Shown here: piece after piece, positions 1 to 8,019 of the stretch
Position numbering within the stretch: the first letter of the stretch is position 1
How the letters are laid out: each line of letters starts with the position of its first letter
Assembly (NCBI GenBank): GCA_013178315.1
Contig: JABLWX010000020.1
Span: forward strand, 1-36,000
Reading direction: 5' to 3'
Length of the DNA stretch: 36,000 nt
DNA from: Candidatus Aminicenantota bacterium
GTDB taxonomy: Bacteria > Acidobacteriota > Aminicenantia > Aminicenantales > Saccharicenantaceae
Notes under the pieces: generated by a model
Seen by the model: the letters and a program-made list of their open reading frames with translations, nothing else
What the model was told of the DNA's origin: nothing
Databases searched by the model: none
Made by a program: the position numbers and the translations under genes

Positions 1-379
1 GACAGACTCAGGGCGGACTAGGCCGCCCACCAGGACCAGGAGGAAAGGCAGAAAGGTGCACCGATGAGGAGGGCTGTTTCACTTAAACCGGGCATCTTTG
101 CAACCTGCATCAGGCGTAATTTTAGCCGCAGAGAAAATTTTGTCAAGCAGATTGGATCAGTTTGTTGCAATTTGTTCTTACCATAAGAGGGAAGAGGGGT
201 TACCCCGAAGCCTGATTCCTATGAACAGGGACCTGGTTTTGATTGATTAAACGTTGCAGAGTGTTCATCAGCCCGTGGCTTTCTGGTTTAATATTCCGCT
301 CTGCTCACCATAAGCTATCCGCGGTATCATGCTCATTAGAAGGAAAGGGCGAGTGCTGTGACGAACCTTCCACCGCTCG
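1..379. other. Non-coding left edge
   Basis: No convincing coding region is seen here on either strand. The stretch holds one strong leftward promoter (119-146), so a gene transcribed to the left probably begins at or just beyond the window edge. The ORF that continues into the M28 peptidase can be opened with a GTG at 380, but the residues before 467 look like untranslated leader rather than protein. Confidence 0.5.
119..146 (-). promoter_or_regulatory. Leftward sigma70-like promoter
   Basis: On the minus strand a perfect -35 TTGACA (146-141) and a -10 TAAAAT (124-119) are separated by 16 bp. Transcription would start near 112 and run off the left edge. All three leftward frames were checked from about 95: two close quickly, and the third is open to the edge but has no standard start codon. 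The product therefore cannot be named. Confidence 0.55.
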
Positions 380-466
380 GTGTTGAGGCACCCGGCTACA
401 TTAAACTCAGGCTACAGGTTATGTTCTTTACATCTGCCCTCAAATTTCATAAATTACCAGAATAGA

Positions 467-2164
467 ATGATGCGTGATGTCAAGTTTCGCTGCCGGCTCC
501 CGCTGGCCCTTATCATCCTGTTTTCCTGCTTGAGTTTTATGCCGGGGAGTCAGACCGCTCCGCCGCTCCTCCTGGTCCAAGTTCAGAAAGGCCAGGCCGG
601 CCTGGAAACCGTCCTCTGGCAGGCAAAAGTAGAATGCCTGCAGGAACTGGAAGGGAGTTACCTGCTTCGTCTCGACCGGGAGGAAGTTCTTAAACTCAGA
701 AGCCGCGGAGTCAGGTTCAAGCGGCTGGCCTTCTATGACCGGAGGCTCATTTACCTGGTGGCCAGGATCAGCCGGGCGGCCGAGCTGGAATATATAACCT
801 CCCGTTTCACCGTCTTGCCGCTCGAGGGTTCGGATTACCTGCTCATAGCCCGGGGCCAGTTCGAACTGGAAGAGCTGCCGGTCACGGTCAGGCGAAGGCT
901 TCTTCCGGCCAGCGGGAAAACCCTCACCCCTGGAGTGATGCTACCCGGGGAATTTAGCTGGCGGCAGGTTCAGGATACACTCTATGAACTCCTGGCGGCT
1001 GAAGTCTCGGCCGACAACCTCAGGGCCAGAGTCACCGCCCTGCAGAACTTCGGGACGCGTTACGCCCCGACCGCTAACTGCCTCCAGGCGGGCCAGTACC
1101 TCTACGATTACTTTTCGAGCCTGGGCCTTCCGGTCAGTTTCCAGGATTTTTATTACAGCACCTACCTCTGCCGGAACGTGATTTCGGAAATCCGGGGCCA
1201 GACTTACCCGGAACAGGTGGTGATCATCTGTGCCCATTATGATTCGACCTCGGACCAGCGCTGGACCCTGGCCCCCGGGGCTGACGATAATGGTTCCGGC
1301 ACCGGGGCGGTGCTGGAAGCGGCCAGGATTCTGGCCGGTCGGCCGTTCGATTTTACCGTCCGGTTCATTCTGTTCTCGGCCGAGGAACAGGGGCTGGTGG
1401 GCAGCCTGCGCTACGTCCAGGAGAAGTTGAATCCTTCGGAAAATATCCTGGCGGTCATTAACCTGGACATGGTGGCTTATGCCGACCTGGTGCCAGAGGA
1501 CCTGGACTTAATAGGAAACCGCAGTTCCAGCTGGCTGGTGGACCGGGTGGCCGCCCTGAGCGCGCTCTACGGACCGGTGGCCGGGAAAAAAATCATCGAT
1601 GCTTCTTTTGTCTATTCTGACCATGCCTCTTTCTGGGACCGGGGGATAGCGGCCCTCTGCGCCATTGAAGATGCCAGCGTTCCCAATCCCTATTACCATA
1701 AAACCACGGACACGGTTGACACCCTGAATTTTGATTTTTACCGCTCGGCTGCGCGCGGCTCGTTGATCAGCCTGGTGGACCTGGCCCAGATCATCAGGCC
1801 CGGTTATCCTGCAACGCCAAAAAACTTCAACCTGGCTGTCGGCACCCAGGCTTCAATTTTCAACCACCTAAGAGGCGTATACCTTAGCTGGGAGGCGGTT
1901 CCGGGAGCCGCCGGCTATAATGTCTACCGCAGCACCGAGCCCCAGGCCAACTTTCAGAAAATCAACAGCAGTCTTATTTATGATTCTCGCTACGTGGATG
2001 TTCTGCTGGCTGCTATGACCACGTTTTATTACAAGGTTACGGCCGTGGACAGCCTCAACCGGGAAAGCAATTCCAGCCGGGTCATGGCGGTTAATGCCGG
2101 AGTAAACCCGGTTAACTCCTTTCGCTATCTTTTATGGTCCTTATTCGGTTTTTCATGGAATTAA
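467..2164 (+). CDS. Secreted M28 family zinc metallopeptidase with C-terminal Fn3-like domain
   Basis: Probable exported aminopeptidase of family M28 (565 aa from this start). The zinc/catalytic set is complete and in order: His-x-Asp in ICAHYDS, Asp in PGADDNGSG, the Glu pair in FSAEEQG, Asp in INLDMVAY, and a late His in YYHKTTDTVD. The start at 467 (or 470, two consecutive ATGs) is chosen because a typical signal peptide follows (basic residues, then LPLALIILFSCLSF). The longer GTG start at 380 would bury it. Roughly the first 120 mature residues form a pro-region-like part with two similar halves. After the peptidase a Fn3-like module of about 90 residues is seen (LSWEAVPGAAGYNVYRST). No Shine-Dalgarno is obvious. 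The next gene follows within 5 nt, so they are probably cotranscribed. Substrate is unknown. Confidence 0.9.
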   Translation: MMRDVKFRCRLPLALIILFSCLSFMPGSQTAPPLLLVQVQKGQAGLETVLWQAKVECLQELEGSYLLRLDREEVLKLRSRGVRFKRLAFYDRRLIYLVARISRAAELEYITSRFTVLPLEGSDYLLIARGQFELEELPVTVRRRLLPASGKTLTPGVMLPGEFSWRQVQDTLYELLAAEVSADNLRARVTALQNFGTRYAPTANCLQAGQYLYDYFSSLGLPVSFQDFYYSTYLCRNVISEIRGQTYPEQVVIICAHYDSTSDQRWTLAPGADDNGSGTGAVLEAARILAGRPFDFTVRFILFSAEEQGLVGSLRYVQEKLNPSENILAVINLDMVAYADLVPEDLDLIGNRSSSWLVDRVAALSALYGPVAGKKIIDASFVYSDHASFWDRGIAALCAIEDASVPNPYYHKTTDTVDTLNFDFYRSAARGSLISLVDLAQIIRPGYPATPKNFNLAVGTQASIFNHLRGVYLSWEAVPGAAGYNVYRSTEPQANFQKINSSLIYDSRYVDVLLAAMTTFYYKVTAVDSLNRESNSSRVMAVNAGVNPVNSFRYLLWSLFGFSWN

Positions 2165-2169
2165 AGAGA

Positions 2170-2784
2170 ATGACTCGAAGAAAAGGAACCGGGAGAAAAA
2201 TTACCCTGGCTGCCGCTCTGCTGGTTATATGCTGCCTTGGAGCTCAGGCCGCGGCTTCAGGGATAGAAGCCAGGCTTTCTCTTCTTTCCGGTCTTTTTAA
2301 TTTCCGGCAGGCTGAGTTCAGGGAAATCTACGGGCAGTTGCCGCTCTTTGGCCTATCTCTGGATCTGTATACTAAAAGCAACCTGGGACTGGAAGCCGGA
2401 ATTTTCAGGTACAGCGGCCGGGGGGAAACCATAACCCTTGAAGGAGAGCCGGCCGTCTATCCGGTTAAGTTCTACCGCTGGTGCTTTCCATTGCTCTTAA
2501 AATACCGGTTAAAAACCGGGCGCTTTCAGGTTTCAGCCGGGGCCGGCCCGGCCTTTTCTGTGTATGATGAAAGCTGGGTCGGGGTGGACCTCTCCTATCA
2601 TGGACAGAAGGTGCATTTCCGCGGGGAGCTGGCGGCCGAGCTCCTCCTGACCCGCAAAATTTACCTCCGGGCCGGGTTGACCTGGGATTCGATTGCCACC
2701 GGCGCCCGGTCGTTGCTCCTGGGGGGAGACCCGGTCAGGCTTGACGGGCTGAGCCTCGGGGGTGGCCTGGGGTACGTCTTCTAA
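2170..2784 (+). CDS. Small outer-membrane beta-barrel-like protein
   Basis: I do not recognise a named family. The 204-aa product has a clear signal peptide (MTRRKGTGRKITLAAALL, then an Ala-rich end AQAAAS). The rest alternates polar and hydrophobic residues with many Gly and aromatic residues and ends in LGGGLGYVF, a typical outer-membrane strand with terminal Phe. ATG 2170 is preferred over in-frame ATGs at 2134 and 2155 because it places the basic n-region first and lies 5 nt after the M28 stop, behind a weak AAAGAGA. It may be an OmpW/opacity-like small porin or an assembly partner; context with a secreted peptidase says only that both act outside the inner membrane. Confidence 0.65.
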   Translation: MTRRKGTGRKITLAAALLVICCLGAQAAASGIEARLSLLSGLFNFRQAEFREIYGQLPLFGLSLDLYTKSNLGLEAGIFRYSGRGETITLEGEPAVYPVKFYRWCFPLLLKYRLKTGRFQVSAGAGPAFSVYDESWVGVDLSYHGQKVHFRGELAAELLLTRKIYLRAGLTWDSIATGARSLLLGGDPVRLDGLSLGGGLGYVF

Positions 2785-2847
2785 ATCCTGTCGACAAATT
2801 TTGAAACGATAAAAAAATATAAAAGCCAGGACAGGGAGGAACGACTC

Positions 2848-4221
2848 ATGAAAAAGGATGAAACCAGGGAAATTGAGAATCCGGGACGGCGCGATTTTCT
2901 GAAAATAGGTCTAAGCGGCGCTGCCGGGCTCTGGCTGGGCAGCCGGGCCGGAAAGCTTGAGGCCAGGCCAGACATCCCTTCTGATTACGGACCGCTTTTT
3001 ACCAGCAAACCCCTGGAGGTGGTCCGCGTGGGCTTTGTCGGCGTGGGCGGCATGGGCTCGGTCCACGTCCAGAACTTCCTGAACATAGATGACGTCGAAA
3101 TCAAGGCCATCTGCGACATCGTGGAAGAAAAGGTGGCCAGGGCCCAGAAGTGGGTGGAAGAAGCCGGCTTCCCGAAACCGACCGGCTATTCCCGCGGTCC
3201 CTGGGACTTCAAGCGGATGTGCCAGGAGGAAGACCTGGACCTGGTCTTTACCGCCACTCCCTGGGAATGGCACGTGCCGGTCTGCGTTGAAGCCATGAAA
3301 AACGGCAAGCATGCCGCCACCGAGGTGCCGGCCGCGGTTACCCTGGAAGAATGCTGGCAGCTGGTGGAAACGGCCGAGAGGTTCAAGAAGCACTGCGTGA
3401 TGATGGAGAACTGCTGCTACGACCGGGTGGAGCTGATGAGCCTGAACATGGTCAGGCGCGGCCTGCTGGGCGAGGTGCTGCATGCCGAGGCCGGTTACCT
3501 TCACGACCTGCGCGATGTCAAGTTCAGCAGCGAGGGGGAAGGGCTGTGGCGCCGGCAGCATTCCTGGACCAGGAACGGCAACCTCTATCCGACTCACGGC
3601 CTCGGTCCCGTGGCCCAGTGCATGAACATCAACCGGGGTGATGTCTTTGATTACCTGGTATCAATGAGCTCGCCCTCGCGCGGCTTGCAGCTCTATGCCC
3701 GGGAAAAGTTCGGGCCCGACTCTCCCCAGGCCCGGGAGCGCTTTGCCCTGGGCGATGTCAATACCTCGTTGATTAAGACCAGGCTGGGCAAGACCATAAT
3801 TCTCATTCATGATACCAACCTGCCGCGTCCCTATACCCGGATCCATATGATCCAGGGGACCAGGGGCATCCTGCAGAAATGGCCCGACCGGATATACGTC
3901 GAGGGCCGCAGCCCGGCTCACCGCTGGGAGGACATTGAGAGCTATGCCGCGGAGTTCGAACATCCCCTATGGAAGAAGCTGAGCCAGATGGGAGAAGGCC
4001 GGGGCCACGGCGGCATGGATTTTATCGAGGATTACCGGCTGGTCCAGTGCCTGAGAACTGGCACACCAATGGACATGAACGTCTACGACGCGGCGGCCTG
4101 GAGCGCGGTCTCGGCCCTGAGCGAAAAGTCGGTGGCCAGGAAGTCGGAGCCGGTGAAATTTCCCGATTTTACCCGCGGCGCCTGGAAAAACACGCCGCCG
4201 CTGGGCATCATCGAGGGCTGA
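2848..4221 (+). CDS. Tat-exported Gfo/Idh/MocA protein, GH109-type glycosidase
   Basis: 457 aa. The N-terminus carries a twin-arginine signal (R14-R15 in RRDFLKIG, then a Gly/Ala/Leu stretch), so export through Tat with a bound cofactor is likely. A Rossmann NAD-binding start follows (VGFVGVGGMGSVH). The body matches glycoside hydrolase family 109, known for NAD-dependent alpha-N-acetylgalactosaminidases: ENCCYDRVELMSLNMVR, GYLHDLR with Tyr217, NGNLYPTHGLGPV with His250, and GRGHGG near the C-terminus. Family enzymes keep NAD tightly bound and act by a redox-assisted elimination mechanism. A strong Shine-Dalgarno (GGGAGGA) precedes ATG 2848. Specificity for GalNAc is inference; related family members act on other sugars. 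It stands behind the M28 peptidase, suggesting degradation of glycoprotein or polymer outside the cytoplasm. Confidence 0.85.
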   Translation: MKKDETREIENPGRRDFLKIGLSGAAGLWLGSRAGKLEARPDIPSDYGPLFTSKPLEVVRVGFVGVGGMGSVHVQNFLNIDDVEIKAICDIVEEKVARAQKWVEEAGFPKPTGYSRGPWDFKRMCQEEDLDLVFTATPWEWHVPVCVEAMKNGKHAATEVPAAVTLEECWQLVETAERFKKHCVMMENCCYDRVELMSLNMVRRGLLGEVLHAEAGYLHDLRDVKFSSEGEGLWRRQHSWTRNGNLYPTHGLGPVAQCMNINRGDVFDYLVSMSSPSRGLQLYAREKFGPDSPQARERFALGDVNTSLIKTRLGKTIILIHDTNLPRPYTRIHMIQGTRGILQKWPDRIYVEGRSPAHRWEDIESYAAEFEHPLWKKLSQMGEGRGHGGMDFIEDYRLVQCLRTGTPMDMNVYDAAAWSAVSALSEKSVARKSEPVKFPDFTRGAWKNTPPLGIIEG

Positions 4222-4400
4222 GCGCCGGGCAACCCTGCGCGATTCCGGCAGTTGTTTCCTGTCGGGCAGGGGCAGCTTTCCCCGGCCGGGAGGCGATTTA
4301 ATTCAATTCGCTTCTTTCAGTCCTTCACCAGTCAAAATTGATGCCGGCCGTTGACCGGAATCGGCTGCTGCTTTCCTTGGTGAGCACTAAAATAAAAATT

Positions 4401-4429
4401 CTTGACCCCGGTCCCTGGTCAAGTATAAT
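4401..4429 (+). promoter_or_regulatory. Promoter with overlapping palindromic operator of the tetR-efflux operon
   Basis: -35 TTGACC (4402-4407), 16-bp spacer, perfect -10 TATAAT (4424-4429). A perfect inverted repeat CTTGACC-N9-GGTCAAG (4401-4423) covers the -35 and the whole spacer and abuts the -10. Its size and place suit a TetR dimer that blocks RNA polymerase. The start codon (4436) lies exactly where transcription is expected to begin, so the regulator's mRNA is probably leaderless. Confidence 0.7.
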
Positions 4430-4435
4430 GAAACT

Positions 4436-5098
4436 ATGAAAACTAAAAAAGTATCATCAGTATCGTCGCCGCCGGCCGACCTGAAGCTCCGAATCCTGGA
4501 GCGGTCCCGGGAACTTTTCTTCAAGCACGGCTACAGCCGTCTGAGCATGGACGAGCTGGCCGAGGACCTGGGAATCAGCAAGGCCACCCTCTACCGCTAT
4601 TTTCCTGACAAGGAATCCCTGCTGCGGGCGGTCATGGCCGAAACCAGGGAATGGGTATTGAGCCAGCTGCAGGCCATCGTCAGGGACGACCGGCTTCCGG
4701 TCAAGGCCCGGCTGACCGCCTACCTTGAATTCGTCAGCCGGTTCCTGTCCGGCCTGAGCCGGGATTTTGTCCGGGACCTGAGGCAGAAGCTGCCCGACAT
4801 GTGGCAGGAAATGGATACCTTCCGCCGGCAACAGGTTTTTCCCCTGGTGTCGGAGGTCATCCTGGAAGGGGTCAAAAAGGGGGAAATAAAGTCGGACCTG
4901 GATGGCCGCCTGTTCCTGGAAATGTTCTGGTACCTGGTGCAGGAGTTCATGAATCCCGACTGGATAATCGGCCATGACTACTCTCCCTCGGAGCTCCTGG
5001 AAAGTATCATCGACATCGTTTTTTATGGAATTTTCGTGGAAGAGAAGGCGGGAAAGGTGGCCGGCCGCCGGCCAGCCAGGCAGGGGAGGAAAAAATGA
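4436..5098 (+). CDS. TetR/AcrR family transcriptional regulator
   Basis: 220 aa, the normal size for TetR regulators. The N-terminal DNA-binding domain (about residues 15-62) shows the usual helix-turn-helix pattern, LSMDELAEDLGISKATLYRYF followed by DKESLLRAV. The C-terminal ligand/dimer domain is not assignable to a ligand. It is the first gene of the efflux operon and its stop overlaps the adaptor gene start by 4 nt. It is therefore likely a local repressor of the whole operon, like CecR (YbiH) for ybhGFSR in E. coli, acting at the palindrome just upstream. The start lacks a Shine-Dalgarno and lies 7 nt after the -10 box; no other in-frame start would keep the HTH intact. The C-terminus is basic (GRRPARQGRKK). 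Confidence 0.9.
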   Translation: MKTKKVSSVSSPPADLKLRILERSRELFFKHGYSRLSMDELAEDLGISKATLYRYFPDKESLLRAVMAETREWVLSQLQAIVRDDRLPVKARLTAYLEFVSRFLSGLSRDFVRDLRQKLPDMWQEMDTFRRQQVFPLVSEVILEGVKKGEIKSDLDGRLFLEMFWYLVQEFMNPDWIIGHDYSPSELLESIIDIVFYGIFVEEKAGKVAGRRPARQGRKK

Positions 5099-6144
5099 GA
5101 AGTTTTGAGTCAGTTAATAAGGGGGATATAAATAAGAATAAGAATGGGAATAAAAAAAGACCCCGGTTGGTTCTTCCTTATTTTTTAGCCATTGCTTTTT
5201 TGGGGCTGGTGCTGAGCTTGAGTCCGGGTTGTCGAAAAGCTGCAAACAACGGACTGATACGGGTCACCGGAACTATCGAGAGCCGCTCGGCCAGAATCAG
5301 CCCCCGGGTCAGCGGCCGGGTGCTCAGGGTCGTGGTGGAAGAAGGCCAGTCGGTTGAACCGGGGCAGGTCCTGGTGGAGCTTGACCACGAATACCTTGAC
5401 CTGCAGCTGCGACAGGCCGAAGCCTCGGTGGCCGCGGCCCGGGCCCAGCTTGAGCTGTTGCGAAAAGGCGCCCGGAGCGAAGACATTGCCCAGGCCGAAC
5501 AGCAGCTCAAACAGGCGGAGATCAGCCTGGCCCAGGCCAGGAAAGATGCCGAACGGTTCCGAAGCCTTTATGAAAAGGGGAGTGCCACACAGAAACAGAA
5601 GGATGATGCTGAGACCAGGCTGGCCCTGGCCGAGGTCCAGTTCAACCAGGCCCAGGAAGCCCTGAAAAAATTAAAAAGCCTGGCCCGGCCAGAGGAAATC
5701 CAGGCGGCCGAAGCCCGGCTGCGCCAGGCGGAAGCGGCCGTGGACCTGCTTAGAAAAAACATTGAAGATTCCACGGTCATCTCTCCGGTTAAAGGAGTGG
5801 TCACCGAAAAGGCAGTGGAGCCGGGAGAGCTGGTCAACCCGGGCACAACCCTGGTTACCATTTCCTGTCTCGACCCGGTCCACCTCTGGGTTTATGTCAC
5901 GACCGGGGAGCTCGGCCGGGTCAGGCTGGGCGAGGTGGCCGAGGTCACCATAGATAGTTTCCCCGGGAAAACCTTTGAGGGAAAAATTATCTATATCTCG
6001 CCCGAAGCTGAGTTTACCCCGAAAAATATCCGGACCAGGGAGGACCGGGTAAAGCTGGTGTTTGCGGTTAAGATTGAACTGCCCAACCCGGAAGGACAGC
6101 TCAAGCCCGGGCTTCCGGCCGAAGCTGTTATCAGGACGGAATGA
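5095..6144 (+). CDS. HlyD-type periplasmic adaptor subunit of ABC efflux system
   Basis: 349 aa. After a 20-30 residue basic N-terminus there is one membrane segment (LVLPYFLAIAFLGLVLSL) followed by SPGC; a lipoprotein box is possible but poor. Then comes the split biotinyl-lipoyl domain (first half IESRSARISPRVSGRVLRV, second half VISPVKGVVTEKAVEPGELV). Between the halves lies a long Ala/Gln/Glu-rich coiled-coil hairpin of about 130 residues, and a beta-barrel domain follows. In such transporters this subunit bridges the inner-membrane permeases to an outer-membrane channel, which is not encoded here. Good Shine-Dalgarno (GGGGAGGA) inside the 3' end of tetR and a 4-nt ATGA overlap show translational coupling. 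By position it corresponds to E. coli YbhG. Confidence 0.88.
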   Translation: MRSFESVNKGDINKNKNGNKKRPRLVLPYFLAIAFLGLVLSLSPGCRKAANNGLIRVTGTIESRSARISPRVSGRVLRVVVEEGQSVEPGQVLVELDHEYLDLQLRQAEASVAAARAQLELLRKGARSEDIAQAEQQLKQAEISLAQARKDAERFRSLYEKGSATQKQKDDAETRLALAEVQFNQAQEALKKLKSLARPEEIQAAEARLRQAEAAVDLLRKNIEDSTVISPVKGVVTEKAVEPGELVNPGTTLVTISCLDPVHLWVYVTTGELGRVRLGEVAEVTIDSFPGKTFEGKIIYISPEAEFTPKNIRTREDRVKLVFAVKIELPNPEGQLKPGLPAEAVIRTE

Positions 6145-6147
6145 CCG

Positions 6148-7086
6148 ATGGCTGACCTGGCAGGAATGGTTCTCTCTGCCCTCAAGCTTAAAAAGTTCTA
6201 CGGGCCAGTTGAGGCCTTATCTTCATTTTCCCTGTCCCTGGAGGCTGGAGAATTTCTCTGCCTGGTCGGGCCGGATGGAGCCGGCAAGAGCACGGCCCTT
6301 AGGTTATTATGCGGACTGGAAAAACCGGACTCGGGAGAAATTGAGCTTTTCGGGCGGAGGGTCACCAGGTTCAGTTCGGACCTGAGGGCCCGCCTCGGTT
6401 ACCTGCCGCAGGGTTTCAGCCTGTACGAGGACCTTAGCATCGAGGAGAACCTGGTTTTTTTCGCCGAGCTCTACGGGGTTTCGAATTACCGGTCGCTCGT
6501 GGCTTCACTCCTGGACTTCACCCGTCTGGAGCCCTTCCGGGACAGGCTGGCCGGCCGGCTTTCGGGCGGGATGAAGCAGAAACTGGCCCTGGCCTGCACC
6601 CTGGTTCATGAGCCGGATATCCTCCTCCTGGATGAACCGACCACCGGGGTGGACCCGGTTTCCCGCCGTGATTTCTGGCAGATTCTTTTCTGGTTGCAGC
6701 AGCAGGGGAAATCCATCCTGATGACCACACCTTACCTGGACGAGGCCGAGCGGGCCAGCCGGGTAGCCTTCATACTCCAGGGCAGGATTATGGCCTGTGG
6801 CCGGCCGGAAAAGATCAAGGCAGAATTCCCGGCCCGGCTGGTGGAAATAGTCTCGCCGCACAGCCGCCATCTGCAGCGGGAACTCAAGCTCTGGCCCGGG
6901 CTGGCCGACCTTCAGCTCTTTGGCGACCGCCTGCACCTGGTGTTGGCGGAAGGATACGAACTCCGAAAGCTAAAAGAGGAGCTTTCCCGGCTCGACTGCC
7001 AAATTCTCAGCCTGACCGAGATTTCACCTTCCCTGGAAAATGTCTTCATGTTCCTGATGAGCAGGGAGAAAGAGAGCATAGCATGA
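6148..7086 (+). CDS. ABC transporter ATPase (YbhF N-half-like)
   Basis: 312 aa with a complete nucleotide-binding domain: Walker A GPDGAGKST, Q-loop YLPQGFSLYEDL, signature LSGGMKQKLALA, Walker B ILLLDEPTTGVD. The switch position is unusual: MTTPYLDEAE, with Pro where the H-loop His is normal. GPDGAGK and the SGGMKQKLALACTLV stretch closely resemble the first ATPase half of E. coli YbhF as I recall it. Here the halves are separate genes, this one ending in a 4-nt overlap with the second. It probably pairs with the next ATPase to energise the two ABC-2 permeases. Start ATG 6148 lies 3 nt after the adaptor stop. Confidence 0.88.
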   Translation: MADLAGMVLSALKLKKFYGPVEALSSFSLSLEAGEFLCLVGPDGAGKSTALRLLCGLEKPDSGEIELFGRRVTRFSSDLRARLGYLPQGFSLYEDLSIEENLVFFAELYGVSNYRSLVASLLDFTRLEPFRDRLAGRLSGGMKQKLALACTLVHEPDILLLDEPTTGVDPVSRRDFWQILFWLQQQGKSILMTTPYLDEAERASRVAFILQGRIMACGRPEKIKAEFPARLVEIVSPHSRHLQRELKLWPGLADLQLFGDRLHLVLAEGYELRKLKEELSRLDCQILSLTEISPSLENVFMFLMSREKESIA

Positions 7087-8018
7087 GAGCAGCGATTGAA
7101 GTGGACCGGCTGACCAAAAAGTTTGGCAGCTTTATCGCCGTTGACGGCATTTCCTTCGCTGTCGCCCCGGGCACCATCTTCGGCTTTCTCGGGGCTAACG
7201 GCGCCGGTAAGTCAACCACCATCCGCATGCTCTGCGGCCTGCTGCTGCCAACTTCGGGCCGGGCCCTGGTGGCCGGCTTCGATGTCTCCAGGGAAGCTTT
7301 CCGGGTAAAAAGGGTTATAGGCTACATGTCCCAGAAGTTTTCCCTGTACCTGGACCTGACCGTGGCCGAGAACCTGGAATTTTTCGGGAGGGTTTATGGG
7401 CTCGATGATAAAAAGCTGGTTGCCAGTCTGAACAGGCTAAAAAAGATCACCGGACTGGAAGGCTGGGAGAAAACCCTGACTTCAGAGCTTCCGACAGGCT
7501 GGCGGCAGCGGCTGGCCCTGAGCTGTGCCCTTCTCCACGACCCGGAGATAATCTTCCTGGACGAGCCGACGGGCGGGGTGGACCCGCTGGCCAGGAGGCA
7601 GTTCTGGGACCTGATTTATGAACAGGCCGAGCAGGGGAGAACGGTCTTTGTGACCACCCATTACCTGGACGAAGCCGAGTACTGTCACGAGCTGCGGATA
7701 ATTCATGCTGGAAGAATAATAGCCGCGGGCAGTCCCGGCGAAATAAAAAAGAAATATTTTCCAGAAAACCTGCTGGAATTGTCCTGCCAGAAGCCGCTCG
7801 AAGTCTATGAATGGTTGAAGAAGCTGCCCGAAGTCAGTCAGGTGTCCCTGTTCGGCCTGAAGCTGCACCTGCTGGTGGAACCGGGCGAGGTGGAGGGACT
7901 GCGCCGGGTCCTGGGCCAGTCCGGCCTGGGCCAGTTTGAGTTAAGGCCGATTGTGCCCAGCCTGGAAGACGTTTTCATCCGCCGCCTGGAAGAAGAAGCC
8001 GGAGAAAGAGGGAAGTAA
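7083..8018 (+). CDS. ABC transporter ATPase (YbhF C-half-like)
   Basis: 311 aa. Walker A GANGAGKST, Q-loop YMSQKFSLYLDL, Walker B IIFLDEPTGGVD and an intact switch His (VTTHYLDEAEYCHE). The signature is degenerate, LPTGWRQRLALS in place of LSGGQ. This resembles the second half of E. coli YbhF (LPLGFKQRLALA), so it is a family trait rather than damage. Together with the preceding ATPase, which has a good signature but no H-loop His, the pair would have asymmetric ATP sites. ATGA overlap with both the previous frame and a near-immediate next gene shows a tight operon. Confidence 0.88.
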   Translation: MRAAIEVDRLTKKFGSFIAVDGISFAVAPGTIFGFLGANGAGKSTTIRMLCGLLLPTSGRALVAGFDVSREAFRVKRVIGYMSQKFSLYLDLTVAENLEFFGRVYGLDDKKLVASLNRLKKITGLEGWEKTLTSELPTGWRQRLALSCALLHDPEIIFLDEPTGGVDPLARRQFWDLIYEQAEQGRTVFVTTHYLDEAEYCHELRIIHAGRIIAAGSPGEIKKKYFPENLLELSCQKPLEVYEWLKKLPEVSQVSLFGLKLHLLVEPGEVEGLRRVLGQSGLGQFELRPIVPSLEDVFIRRLEEEAGERGK

Positions 8019-8019
8019 G

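Noticed and set aside
1-95. Short leftward reading frames starting near base 95
   Set aside because: The ATG and GTG frames stop after about 25 codons; the remaining open frame has no usual start codon.
2911-3597. Minus-strand open frame (228 codons) in the GH109 gene
   Set aside because: It mirrors the high-GC third positions of a clear GH109 coding region, and its His/Gln/Val-rich product lacks any family feature.
6148-8018. Split ATPase as a frameshifted ybhF gene
   Set aside because: Each half has its own ATG, a 4-nt stop/start overlap and a full nucleotide-binding domain, as expected for two genes.
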